NCBI GenBank assembly: GCA_964451935.1
Contig: CAYVKE010000003.1
Location: 1 to 64,000 of the forward strand
DNA length: 64,000 nt
Source: CALFXN01 sp964451935
GTDB taxonomy: Bacteria; Synergistota; Synergistia; Synergistales; Aminobacteriaceae
Direction of reading: 5' to 3'
Part shown: positions 43,240-50,950 of the stretch, piece after piece
How the letters are laid out: every line of letters begins with the position of its first letter
Numbering within the stretch: the stretch's first letter is position 1
The notes under the pieces: model-generated
What the model saw: only the letters and a program-made list of their open reading frames with translations
Database searches by the model: none
What the model was told of the DNA's origin: nothing
Translations under genes and position numbers: made by a program

Positions 43240-43922
43240 ACGAGGAACAGTCCCGGAACGAAGAAGCAGTTCAGCCCGTGTCGCCGACGCAGGAACGGCG
43301 CGAAGAAGCGGCCCAGTGCGGGCCCGGTTGCGCCTGCGGAAAGAAGGGACCCGGGACGAAAACGAAGGTGATCGTATGTCTGCTTGTCGCCGTCGCCGCG
43401 ACAGGTGTTCTGGCCCGGAGCGTCATGCTCAAGGCGGAAAACGGGACCGCTCCGGCATCGACGGCATTCGCCGCGATCGCGGTTGCGCTGTCTCCTGCAG
43501 CGTCCCCCGCCGCGAAGGCGACGGAAAAGGCGGCGTCGCCGCTCTGGGGCGAACCGCTGAAGGAGATGTCCGCTCTCAACAAGGTTGCGATTCAGAAGGA
43601 CGCGGTCTTCGTGTACCTGCCGAAGAAAGGTCAGGAATCCGACGAGAGCGTGCGGCGGCAGATCGAAAACGCCGCAGAAAAGATTCAGTCGAAAGGCACG
43701 AAAATGGCCATATACGCGCTGGATTCCGATTCAAAGGACTATGCGCAGATCACCTCCCAAACGAAGGCGCCGTGCGTGCTGGCGCTGGTCAGGGGGCTCG
43801 GCGCCAGTGCGGTGGCCGGGGATATCGTCGAAGACAAACTGATTGCGGCCGTCGTCACGGCGTCGAGGCCGGCGAGTTCCTGTTGCCCCTCCGGCGGCGG
43901 CGCTTCAAAGGGCTGCAAATAG
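43236..43922 (+). CDS. Membrane-anchored Cys-rich protein of the arsenic operon, unknown family
   Basis: I do not recognise a family. The 228-residue product has a cytoplasmic Cys cluster (CGPGCACGKKG), one membrane segment (VIVCLLVAVAATGVLARSV), an Ala-rich linker and an outer domain (about residues 110-210) with a thioredoxin-like look. It ends SSCCPSGGGASKGCK, again Cys-rich. It overlaps arsR by 4 bp and precedes the CcdA-like gene by 21 bp. A role in passing thiols or arsenicals between the operon's membrane proteins is a guess. Confidence 0.65.
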   Translation: MNEEQSRNEEAVQPVSPTQERREEAAQCGPGCACGKKGPGTKTKVIVCLLVAVAATGVLARSVMLKAENGTAPASTAFAAIAVALSPAASPAAKATEKAASPLWGEPLKEMSALNKVAIQKDAVFVYLPKKGQESDESVRRQIENAAEKIQSKGTKMAIYALDSDSKDYAQITSQTKAPCVLALVRGLGASAVAGDIVEDKLIAAVVTASRPASSCCPSGGGASKGCK

Positions 43923-43943
43923 CTTCCTGAAAGCGGATACGGC

Positions 43944-44660
43944 ATGGATTGGGTTATATCGGCTTCGGAGTGGGCGGCCGCCACGCTCGAACAGGCGGGG
44001 ACGAACCCGCTCGCACTGCCGCTCGCGTTTCTGCTGGGTCTGGCAAGCGCGGTGGCGAGCGCATGTTGTACGTTGCCGGTCTTCGGCGCCATCGTCGGCT
44101 ACGCGGGGATCCGGGAGTCGGCCGACCGGCGATCGGTTCTGCTTGGAGCCTGCTCCTTCATGGTCGGCACGATCATCGCCCTGTTCATTCTCGGAAGCGT
44201 CGCAGGGCTGATCGGACAGGTTGCGCAAAGCGCGCTGGGTCAATACTGGAAGGTTTTCGCCGGAATCGTCGCCATCGTCGTCGGGCTCGGCGCGCTGAAC
44301 CTGCTTCCATTCAGGCTCCCGGGAAGGAAACACGGGACGGCGAATGCCCCGGCGCGCGGACTGATGGGCGCGGTCGTCGCCGGAATCGTGATGGGCGGCG
44401 CGGTCAGCGTCTGCTCGCTGGGATGCAACCCGGGCATCTTCATTATTTTGGGGGTGGCGGTTCTCCAGGGCTACACCCTGTGGATGTTCGGGCTCCTTCT
44501 CGCCTATGCGGTCGGGTTCAGCCTGCCGCTAGCCGCGCTGATGCTGGGCGTATCGTTCGGCAAATCGTTCATCCGGCTCGGGAAGGCGGAAGCGGCGATT
44601 CGCCTTGTTGCGGGCGTCGTTCTGATCGGAGTGGGTTTCTATTTCTTCTATACGTTCTGA
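43944..44660 (+). CDS. CcdA-like cytochrome c biogenesis/thiol transport protein
   Basis: The 238-residue protein has six membrane segments in two repeats. The Cys motifs are ASACCTLPVFGAIVGY near the start and VSVCSLGCNPGIF in the middle. That is the CcdA/DsbD plan for moving electrons from cytoplasmic thioredoxin across the membrane. The neighbours suggest that it reduces an exported partner, perhaps the Cys-rich protein encoded just upstream. Confidence 0.8.
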   Translation: MDWVISASEWAAATLEQAGTNPLALPLAFLLGLASAVASACCTLPVFGAIVGYAGIRESADRRSVLLGACSFMVGTIIALFILGSVAGLIGQVAQSALGQYWKVFAGIVAIVVGLGALNLLPFRLPGRKHGTANAPARGLMGAVVAGIVMGGAVSVCSLGCNPGIFIILGVAVLQGYTLWMFGLLLAYAVGFSLPLAALMLGVSFGKSFIRLGKAEAAIRLVAGVVLIGVGFYFFYTF

Positions 44661-44687
44661 TTTTCACAAAGAAAATGGAGGGATCGT

Positions 44688-45572
44688 ATGAATTCGTTCC
44701 AGATATCGCTCGAGTTTTTCGTGTTCATTCTGGCGGAGCTGAGCGTCCTGTTTCTCGGCGTCAGCACGCTGGTAGGACTCGCTTTCGAGTATCTGTCGGA
44801 TGACACGCTTCGCCGGTGGCTGTCCCGGAAGGGGTGGCTCGGCTATTTCCTGGGAGCGGCGCTCGGCGCCGTGACGCCGTTCTGCTCCTGCTCCACGATT
44901 CCGATGACCGTCGGGCTCCTGCGCGCAGGGGTTCCTTTCGGCGCCACGATGTCGTTCCTGCTGGCGTCGCCGCTGCTGAACCCGATCATTCTGACGATGT
45001 TCTGGGTTTTGCTCGGGTGGAAATCCTGCGCGGTGTATGGAATCGTCACGTTTGCGGCGGCCATGCTCAGCGGGGCGATCCTTGAGGCGTTCGGACTGGC
45101 GAAAGATGTCCGGAATGTCCGCGTCAGCGGGGGCCCCGGGGAAAAGGAAACGCTTCCGACGTTCGGCGGCAAGCTTCGTCGCGCATTCGCCGGCGCATGG
45201 AGGGACTTTCGCGGTTTGCTGCCCTTCGTCGTCGCCGGCGTCGCCATAGGAGCGGGCATCTACGGGTATTTGCCCGCCGATTTCGTCGTTCGCGTCGCCG
45301 GGCCGCAGAATCCGCTCGCGGTCCCCGCAGCCGCCATTATCGGCGTTCCACTGTACCTCCGGGCCGAGACGGTTATCCCGATAGCGGTGGCGCTCACGCA
45401 GAAGGGAATGAGCATCGGCGCTGTGATCGCGCTGATCATCGGCGGGGCGGGGATGAGCCTCCCGGAGATGAGCATGCTCACGGCCATTTTCAAGCTCCGA
45501 CTGGTTGCGCTGTTTGTGTGCGCGGTGTTCCTGACGGCCTCAGGAGCCGGACTCGTATTCAATCTGATCTGA
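44688..45572 (+). CDS. DUF318 (ArsP-like) permease (1)
   Basis: The 294-residue protein has eight or so membrane segments with the DUF318 signatures TPFCSCSTIPMTVGLLRAGV and LLASPLLNPIILTMFW. ArsP relatives export trivalent organoarsenicals such as methylarsenite and trivalent roxarsone. The CSC pair is in the place used for arsenic binding. The location three genes after arsM fits export of methylated arsenic. GGAGG precedes the ATG. Confidence 0.82.
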   Translation: MNSFQISLEFFVFILAELSVLFLGVSTLVGLAFEYLSDDTLRRWLSRKGWLGYFLGAALGAVTPFCSCSTIPMTVGLLRAGVPFGATMSFLLASPLLNPIILTMFWVLLGWKSCAVYGIVTFAAAMLSGAILEAFGLAKDVRNVRVSGGPGEKETLPTFGGKLRRAFAGAWRDFRGLLPFVVAGVAIGAGIYGYLPADFVVRVAGPQNPLAVPAAAIIGVPLYLRAETVIPIAVALTQKGMSIGAVIALIIGGAGMSLPEMSMLTAIFKLRLVALFVCAVFLTASGAGLVFNLI

Positions 45573-45591
45573 TGTGAAGGAGGAATTTCTT

Positions 45592-45744
45592 ATGGAAGGC
45601 GAAAAGAAGGGGCTTTTCTCGAAGTTTTTCGGCAAGGGAAGTTCGTGCGGTTGCGGGGGATGCTGTTCGATGAAGATCGAGGAGATTCCGGAAGAGAAGG
45701 ACGAAAAAACTGACGTCAGGAAAGAAAAACCGGCGGCGAAATAG
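45592..45744 (+). CDS. Small Cys-rich protein (50 residues) of the arsenic operon
   Basis: It starts 19 bp after the DUF318 permease, behind AAGGAGG. The peptide has an amphipathic start (GLFSKFFGKG), a Cys cluster SSCGCGGCCS (four Cys in seven residues) and a charged tail. The cluster could hold arsenite or another soft metal like a minimal metallothionein. No family assignment. Codon use and the strong ribosome-binding site support a real gene. Confidence 0.72.
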   Translation: MEGEKKGLFSKFFGKGSSCGCGGCCSMKIEEIPEEKDEKTDVRKEKPAAK

Positions 45745-45753
45745 GAAGCGACG

Positions 45754-45802
45754 ATGAGACAAGACGCGGCCCCGGGCGTTCGCGCCATGGGCCGCGTCTC
45801 AT
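45754..45802 (+). terminator. Probable terminator after the Cys-rich gene
   Basis: GACGCGGCCC pairs with GGGCCGCGTC, extended by TGAGA/TCTCA with a bulge. Only a short T stretch follows. Confidence 0.55.
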
Positions 45803-45850
45803 TGAGTTCGCTCCGCAAGAATACCGAGGCGTCATCGTAAATGGGTGGTA

Positions 45851-45870
45851 ATATGTTCACGTTTGCATAT
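45851..45870. promoter_or_regulatory. ArsR-type inverted repeat ATATG-N10-CATAT
   Basis: It lies about 80 bp before the ArsF-like gene. The promoter itself is not clear; TAATAT (45849-45854) could be the -10 box, which the repeat overlaps. Confidence 0.5.
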
Positions 45871-45952
45871 AGCGTCCTTTACGGGAAATTTCCGATCGGA
45901 TCCGTATCGCGAAGAGATGCACATCCATCCAGTCTCGGGGAGTGATCGCAGC

Positions 45953-46588
45953 ATGAAGGGAAAGAACATTCTGACGGCTTTGTTGCTCGTATTCGTTATT
46001 GCAAGTCTGGGGTATGTGGCGTTCGGTGAGTTTGGCGGCCGCGTTTCGGCTCCGGCGCCTGAGAAGGCTGCCGTTCCCGCTTCACCGGCGGCGACAATCG
46101 CGCCGGAGCGTGCGACCGCGCCGACTCCGGCGACCGCCGTAGTCACACAGGAACCGAAAACGCCCGCGCCGCTTCCGGAACGGGCGCCCGAAGCGGCAAA
46201 GAGCGCGAAGACCGAAGCGCCCGCCGCAGGGAAACATTTCGTCGCCTATTACCTTCACGGCAAGGCGCGTTGCGTGAGCTGCACGACGATCGAGAGACTG
46301 ACGAAGATCGCGCTCGACACGCACTTCGCCGACGCACAGAAGAGCGGCCTCATGGACGTTCGTATTCTCAACGTGGAAACGCCCGAAAACCGGCATTATA
46401 TCCAGGACTATCAGATCACCAACCAGTCGGTGGTCCTCTCCGAACTTCAGGACGGCAAGGAAATCCGCTGGAAGAACCTGAAACAGGTATGGCGTCTGTT
46501 CCGGGACGAGACGGCCTTCGACGACTATATCCGCACGGAGACCGACGCCTTCCTCAAGGGAGACGAAGCGGGGTCCGTGAAGCGGTGA
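45953..46588 (+). CDS. ArsF-like protein (nitrophenylarsenical reduction module)
   Basis: The 211-residue protein has an N-terminal anchor (ILTALLLVFVIASLGYVAF), a Pro/Ala-rich linker (about residues 27-90) and an outer domain that begins HFVAYYLHGKARCVSCTTIERLT. The RCxxC motif after YYxHG fits the ArsF family of arsEFG operons, described as reducing nitrated aromatic arsenicals. The CxxC suggests a thiol redox role. The following ArsG-like gene overlaps by 4 bp. Confidence 0.7.
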   Translation: MKGKNILTALLLVFVIASLGYVAFGEFGGRVSAPAPEKAAVPASPAATIAPERATAPTPATAVVTQEPKTPAPLPERAPEAAKSAKTEAPAAGKHFVAYYLHGKARCVSCTTIERLTKIALDTHFADAQKSGLMDVRILNVETPENRHYIQDYQITNQSVVLSELQDGKEIRWKNLKQVWRLFRDETAFDDYIRTETDAFLKGDEAGSVKR

Positions 46589-47277
46589 GCGCTCTCTGGT
46601 TCGGCGTCGCGACGGCGTTCTGGCTCGGACTCCTGACGGCCGTCAGCCCGTGCCCCCTGGCGACGAACATCGCGGCGGTGTCGTTTCTCGCCCGACGGGT
46701 CGAAAGCCCGCGGCAGGTCTTCCTCGCGGGAATCCTGTACACGCTGGGCCGCGTGCTGACCTACGTCGTTCTCGGCGTTCTGCTCGCGACCAGCGTCCTG
46801 TCTGCGCCGGGCGTCTCCGCGATGCTCCAGTTCACGGTGAGCAGGCTGCTCGGGCCGCTTCTCGTCCTCGTCGGAATGATCCTTCTCGGCCTGCTGTCGC
46901 TGCCTTCGTTCGGCGGCGGGACGTCCGAAGCGATGACCCGGCGTGCGGAAGACATGGGGTTGTTCGGAGCGCTGCTTCTGGGCGTGATGTTTTCGCTGGC
47001 GTTCTGTCCGGTCTCGGCCGCGCTCTTTTTCGGCTCGCTGCTCCCCCTCGCGGTCAATGCGGGATCCGGATTGCTTCTGCCCGCGGTGTACGGCATCGCG
47101 ACCGGGTTGCCGGTGCTCGTCTTCGCGCTTTTGATCGCCTTCGGCGTGAAGAGCCTGTCGGGGATCTTCGGCCGGATCACGCAGATCGAACTGTGGGCGC
47201 GGCGAATCACCGGAGGAATTTTCATCGGCGTCGGACTGTACAAGACGCTGCAGGATATATTCGGCCTGTTCGTGTAG
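46585..47277 (+). CDS. ArsG-like permease (CcdA/DsbD fold)
   Basis: The 230-residue protein has six membrane segments. The Cys-Pro motifs are TAVSPCPLATNIAAVSFL near the start and SLAFCPVSAALFFGSLL in the second half. This CcdA-like plan matches ArsG, proposed to export aminated aromatic arsenicals. The GTG at 46585 overlaps the ArsF-like stop (GTGA), so the two are translated together. Confidence 0.75.
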   Translation: MSALWFGVATAFWLGLLTAVSPCPLATNIAAVSFLARRVESPRQVFLAGILYTLGRVLTYVVLGVLLATSVLSAPGVSAMLQFTVSRLLGPLLVLVGMILLGLLSLPSFGGGTSEAMTRRAEDMGLFGALLLGVMFSLAFCPVSAALFFGSLLPLAVNAGSGLLLPAVYGIATGLPVLVFALLIAFGVKSLSGIFGRITQIELWARRITGGIFIGVGLYKTLQDIFGLFV

Positions 47278-47308
47278 AACGGGTTTCGACGAGGAGGATT
47301 CGGACGGA

Positions 47309-47572
47309 ATGACCGATTGGGAAAAGGTTCCCCAGACCGAAATCGTGTGCGGGTGCGCGAATGTCACCAAGCGCGACATCGTTCGCGCCATCGCAGCGGG
47401 AGCGGATACCTTCGAGATGATTTGCGAAGCGACGGGCGCAGGCAAAGGAAACAAGTGCGCCGAACTGAACCCGCGGGGGCGCTGCTGTCACGGGGACATC
47501 CGCGAACTGCTCGCGGCGTACGGCCCGGCGCTCAAGCGGATGAAGGGGGGATGTTCCTGTGGCGGAGGTTGA
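47309..47572 (+). CDS. BFD-like (2Fe-2S)-binding protein
   Basis: The 87-residue protein has the BFD pattern: VCGCANVTKRDIVRAIAAGA, then NKCAELNPRGRCC, in which C-x-C and the later Cys pair would bind a 2Fe-2S cluster. A CSCGGG tail adds two more. It may deliver electrons to the ArsF-like reduction module upstream; this is inferred from position. It overlaps arsR3 by 14 bp. Confidence 0.78.
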   Translation: MTDWEKVPQTEIVCGCANVTKRDIVRAIAAGADTFEMICEATGAGKGNKCAELNPRGRCCHGDIRELLAAYGPALKRMKGGCSCGGG

Positions 47573-47939
47573 AGCGCCTGATGCGGTCGGTCTGACCGCA
47601 GAACGTGCGAATTGTCCGGAGCGGGAACGCGTGCAACAGGCGAAAGCCGACATTCTCAAGGCCATAGCGCATCCGGTGCGCCTTTCGATCGTGGAGATGC
47701 TCGGAAAGGGCGAGCGGTGCGCCTGCGATATCTGCGACGTGTTTCCGTGCGACCGGACGACGGTGAGCAAGCATCTGGCCGTACTCAGGAGTCTGGGCGT
47801 GATCGAAGATCGGAAAGAGGGGCTGCGCGTTCTGTACAGGCTGCGGATGACGTGCCTTCTCCCCTTTCTGGCGTGCCTGGAGCGGGTTGTCCGAAGCGGG
47901 ACGCGCGAGTGCGAGTGCGAATGTGAAAGGGAGGAATAA
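47559..47939 (+). CDS. arsR: ArsR family repressor (3), four-Cys sensor type
   Basis: The 126-residue protein has C54-A-C56-D-I-C59 and C64 in the DNA-binding helix (ERCACDICDVFPCDRTTVSKH), richer in Cys than the other two ArsR proteins. A second Cys run (ECECECE) ends the chain. The extra ligands may tune it to organoarsenicals. It starts at GTG 47559 after AGGGGGGA, inside the BFD gene. Confidence 0.9.
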   Translation: MAEVEAPDAVGLTAERANCPERERVQQAKADILKAIAHPVRLSIVEMLGKGERCACDICDVFPCDRTTVSKHLAVLRSLGVIEDRKEGLRVLYRLRMTCLLPFLACLERVVRSGTRECECECEREE

Positions 47940-47942
47940 GCG

Positions 47943-48173
47943 ATGAAACTTCAGGTTCTGGGAACGGGATGTCCGAAGTGCAAGAAGCTTGCGGCGAACG
48001 CCGAGGAGGCTGCGAAGGAGCTTGGACTCGCCGTCGAGATCGAAAAGGTGACCGATATCGACAAGATCATCGATTTCGGCGTCATGTCGACGCCGAGCCT
48101 TGCGATCGACGGAAAAATCGTCGTCGTCGGCAAAGTTCCTTCCGTGGAAGATATCAAGAAGCTTCTGGCGTAA
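47943..48173 (+). CDS. Thioredoxin-like redox-active disulfide protein
   Basis: The 76-residue protein is a minimal thioredoxin fold (Thioredoxin_3) with the active site GTGCPKCKKLA, cis-Pro in MSTPSLAIDG and a C-terminal helix. It lies 3 bp after arsR3. Such proteins accompany DUF318 permeases and ArsE-type modules. It may reduce arsenicals or the ArsF-like partner. Confidence 0.87.
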   Translation: MKLQVLGTGCPKCKKLAANAEEAAKELGLAVEIEKVTDIDKIIDFGVMSTPSLAIDGKIVVVGKVPSVEDIKKLLA

Positions 48174-48190
48174 ATCGTTATCGGTCCGGC

Positions 48191-48226
48191 GGGATCTTCT
48201 TTCCGACGTGGAAGATCCCTTTTTTT
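48191..48226 (+). terminator. Terminator after the thioredoxin-like gene
   Basis: GGGATCTTC pairs with GAAGATCCC, followed by seven T. Confidence 0.88.
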
Positions 48227-48235
48227 GGGCGGTAA

Positions 48236-48255
48236 ATGTGGTAAAAACACCACAT
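48236..48255. promoter_or_regulatory. Inverted repeat ATGTGGT-N6-ACCACAT before the ArsP-like gene
   Basis: Perfect 7-bp arms lie 44 bp before the permease start. It differs from the ATATG-type sites, so another regulator may act here. Confidence 0.5.
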
Positions 48256-48298
48256 AGTTTCGATTCCAGGCAAACAACTTTCGGAGAGGTGATTTTCC

Positions 48299-49468
48299 AT
48301 GAATGACGAACTGAAGAAGTTTCTGTATCTCGTCGCCGCGTTTCTCGCGTTCTACTATATGCCCGTCGACAGCCCGCGGCTTCAGGCGGCCGCGATCGAA
48401 TCGCTGGCGATGCTCCGCGAATACGCCAGGGAACACGTTCTGCTCTGCCTCATTCCCGCGTTTTTCATCGCCGGCGCGATCAGCGTTTTCGTCTCCCAGC
48501 AGGCGGTCATGCGCTACTTGGGCGCAAAGGCCAAACGATGGGTCGCCTATACCGTGGCGGCCGTATCGGGAACGATCCTCGCGGTGTGTTCCTGCACCGT
48601 TCTTCCGCTCTTCGCCGGAATTTACAAGCGCGGCGCGGGGCTTGGCCCCGCATCGGCGTTTCTCTACTCCGGCCCGGCGATCAACGTTCTCGCGATCATC
48701 ATGACCGCACGGATTCTGGGGATGGAACTCGGCGTCGCGCGCGCCGTCGGGGCGATCGCCTTCAGCGTCGTCATCGGCGTGCTGATGGCCTTCATCTTCC
48801 GGCATGAGGAGGCGCAGCGCCAGCAGGCGTTCGCGGACATGCCCGTTCCGGACGCGGTGCGTCCATTATGGAAGACGGTGTTCTTCATGATGAGCATGGT
48901 CGTCTTTCTCGTGTTCGCGAACTGGGCCGCGCCGAAGCTCCCGATCGGCGTGTGGGCCGCCGTTTACGGCGTCAAATGGTGGATCGCCGGAGCCGCGCTC
49001 GGTCTCACGATCCTCTCGGTCCGTATGTGGTTCACGCGCGACGAACGCTCCGAGTGGTACGGCTCGACGTGGGGCTACGCGTTGCAGGTGCTGCCGCTGC
49101 TCTTCGGCGGCGTTCTGGCGGCGGGGTTTCTTCTTGGGCGTCCCGGGCACGAGGCGATCATTCCGAGCCAATGGGTGACGGCGCTCGTCGGCGGGAATTC
49201 ACTCTTCGCGAACTTCTTCTCCTCGGTTGTCGCGGCGTTCATGTACTTCGCGACGCTGACGGAGGTTCCCATCCTCCAGGGACTCATCGGGGCGGGTATG
49301 GGCAAGGGGCCGGCGCTTGCGCTGCTGCTTGCCGGACCGGCGCTCTCGCTGCCGAACATGCTCGTCATCAGGAGCATCGTCGGGACGAAGAAGACGGTCG
49401 TCTACGTGAGCCTCGTGGTCGGTCTTTCGACGATCGCGGGGATGCTATTCGGCGCGATCTTCGGGTAA
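48299..49468 (+). CDS. arsP: ArsP-like permease (2, DUF318/UPF0718)
   Basis: The 389-residue protein has about ten membrane segments and the motifs GTILAVCSCTVLPLFAGIYKRG and FLYSGPAINVLAIIMTARILG. In ArsP these conserved Cys residues bind trivalent organoarsenicals for export. It is longer than the permease at 44688 and stands alone behind its own inverted repeat. GAGAGGTGAT precedes the ATG. Confidence 0.87.
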   Translation: MNDELKKFLYLVAAFLAFYYMPVDSPRLQAAAIESLAMLREYAREHVLLCLIPAFFIAGAISVFVSQQAVMRYLGAKAKRWVAYTVAAVSGTILAVCSCTVLPLFAGIYKRGAGLGPASAFLYSGPAINVLAIIMTARILGMELGVARAVGAIAFSVVIGVLMAFIFRHEEAQRQQAFADMPVPDAVRPLWKTVFFMMSMVVFLVFANWAAPKLPIGVWAAVYGVKWWIAGAALGLTILSVRMWFTRDERSEWYGSTWGYALQVLPLLFGGVLAAGFLLGRPGHEAIIPSQWVTALVGGNSLFANFFSSVVAAFMYFATLTEVPILQGLIGAGMGKGPALALLLAGPALSLPNMLVIRSIVGTKKTVVYVSLVVGLSTIAGMLFGAIFG

Positions 49469-49502
49469 TCGGGGAACTGTCGGCGTCCTCTTTCGATAGA
49501 GA

Positions 49503-49517
49503 AATATGGAGCATATT
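49503..49517. promoter_or_regulatory. ArsR-type inverted repeat AATATG-GAG-CATATT
   Basis: Perfect 6-bp arms lie 70 bp before the second arsM. The half-site is the same as in the palindrome at 39849. Confidence 0.58.
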
Positions 49518-49587
49518 CGAATTAAAATACGGATGGTCGCCGTGGAAGGATCCCACGTGACGACCGCTCAAGAGAGGTGACGGGGCA

Positions 49588-50817
49588 ATGGTTCAGGATT
49601 CACACGCGCAGGATGCGCTGCGGGATGCGGTACGGAAGCGCTATGGCGACTCCGTGACGCAGCGCACGGGCTGCTGCGGCGGGGAGAGCTGCGGGAGCGG
49701 TTTCGCAGCAGGGGTGTATTCGGGGGACGAGAACGCCGCCGTTCCGGGAGAGACCGCAGGACTTTCGTTCGGCTGCGGCAGCCCGACGCGGCATGCCGGA
49801 CTTCACGACGGCGAGGTCGTTCTCGACCTGGGGTGCGGGGCCGGAACGGATCTTGTGCTTGCGGCCGGAATGGTCGGGCCCCGGGGGCTCGTCTACGGCC
49901 TCGACATGACCGACGAGATGCTCGAAGCGGCGGGTAGGACAGTAAAGGCCTCGGGCTTCGACACGATCCGGCTTCTGAAGGGCGTTCTGGAACGGATCCC
50001 GCTCGCCGACGGCTCCGTGGACGCGATCATCTCCAACTGCGTGATCAACCTGGCGGGCGACAAGGCGGCGGTGCTCCGCGAGGCGCTTCGCGTGCTCCGG
50101 CCGGGCGGGCGGCTCTGCGTCGCGGACACGACCTTTTCGGGGAGCGTGCCCGACGCAATCCGCAGCGCCGGTCCCGAAGCCTGGTGTGGGTGAGTGTCCG
50201 GCTCTCTTCCGGAGGAAGAGTACGCCGACCTGCTGCGAAAAACGGGGTTTGTCGATGTCGCGGTCGAGCGCATCCGCACCTATCGCCTGACGGACGCCGA
50301 CGGACGGTCGGTCTTCGGCGCGCTGACCGACGACGAGGCGAAGGCCGCCGACGGGCGGCTCGGAAGCGCGATCGTCCGGGCGAAGAAGCCCGGCGCGGCG
50401 CTCGTCGAGGGGCGGGAGTACGCACTCCGGAGCGCGACGCCCGGGGATCTCGCGGCCGTCGTCGAACTCGTCGAGGCGTGCGGGCTGACGAGCGAGGGCA
50501 TCGCAGGTGAAATCGGGGACTTCGCCGTGATCACGCTCGCCGGCGAGACGGACATCGCGGGCTGCGTCGGCCTCGAATGGGGCGGCGGCGCGGCGATGAT
50601 CCGGAGCCTTGCGGTGCGACAGTCCGCGCGCAAATTCGGCTTCGGCGAGCGGCTGGTCCACTGGGCCGTGGAGCGCGCGCGGGATGCGGGCGCCGATCGC
50701 GTCGTGCTGCTCACGGAGACGGCGCCGCGCTTCTTCGCGCGGCTCGGGTTCGCGGCCGTCGAGCGATCATCGCTGCCGCAGGCGCTGCTCGAATCGTCCT
50801 CCGTCGCGCCCACCTGA
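49588..50817 (+). CDS. arsM: Selenocysteine-containing ArsM fused to an ArsN-like acetyltransferase (in-frame UGA at 50191)
   Basis: One TGA (codon 202) splits an otherwise continuous 409-residue frame. Residues 1-270 are ArsM: TGCCGGESC, motif I VVLDLGCGAGTDLVLAA, GLDMTDEML, IISNCVINLAGDK. The TGA falls where ArsM (1) has Cys214: WCGU-VSGS aligns with LVGC-VAGA, a conserved arsenic-ligand position. CTCTTCC (50204-50210) and GGAAGAG (50214-50220) form a SECIS-like hairpin with loop GGA beginning 18 nt from the UGA. Residues from about 275 are a GNAT domain of ArsN2 type (LRSATPGDLAAVVELV; MIRSLAVRQSARKFGFGERLV). The product would methylate arsenic and acetylate a linked substrate. The GTG after the TGA could in theory start a separate protein, but it lacks a ribosome-binding site and would begin mid-domain. 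Confidence 0.78.
50200..50226 (+). promoter_or_regulatory. SECIS-like hairpin for UGA 50191
   Basis: Upper stem CTCTTCC/GGAAGAG is perfect with loop GGA (first two loop bases are G). GGC/GCC closes a lower stem. The distance from the UGA to the loop is 17 nt, which fits the bacterial SECIS rule of 16-37 nt. Confidence 0.68.
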
Positions 50818-50887
50818 AACCCGGAAGGCGTCTCCTGTATGGAGATCCGGTTCGCGTGAGATCACTGCCGCAGAATCGCTGACGGAA

Positions 50888-50926
50888 AGAGGCGGGCGTC
50901 CCTTCGAGGAAGCCCGCCTCTTTTTC
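50888..50926 (+). terminator. Terminator of the second arsM gene
   Basis: AGAGGCGGGC pairs with GCCCGCCTCT, followed by TTTTTC. It may also serve the convergent gene at 50951. Confidence 0.88.
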
Positions 50927-50950
50927 ATACCCTGTTTCCGTTCGGCCTCT

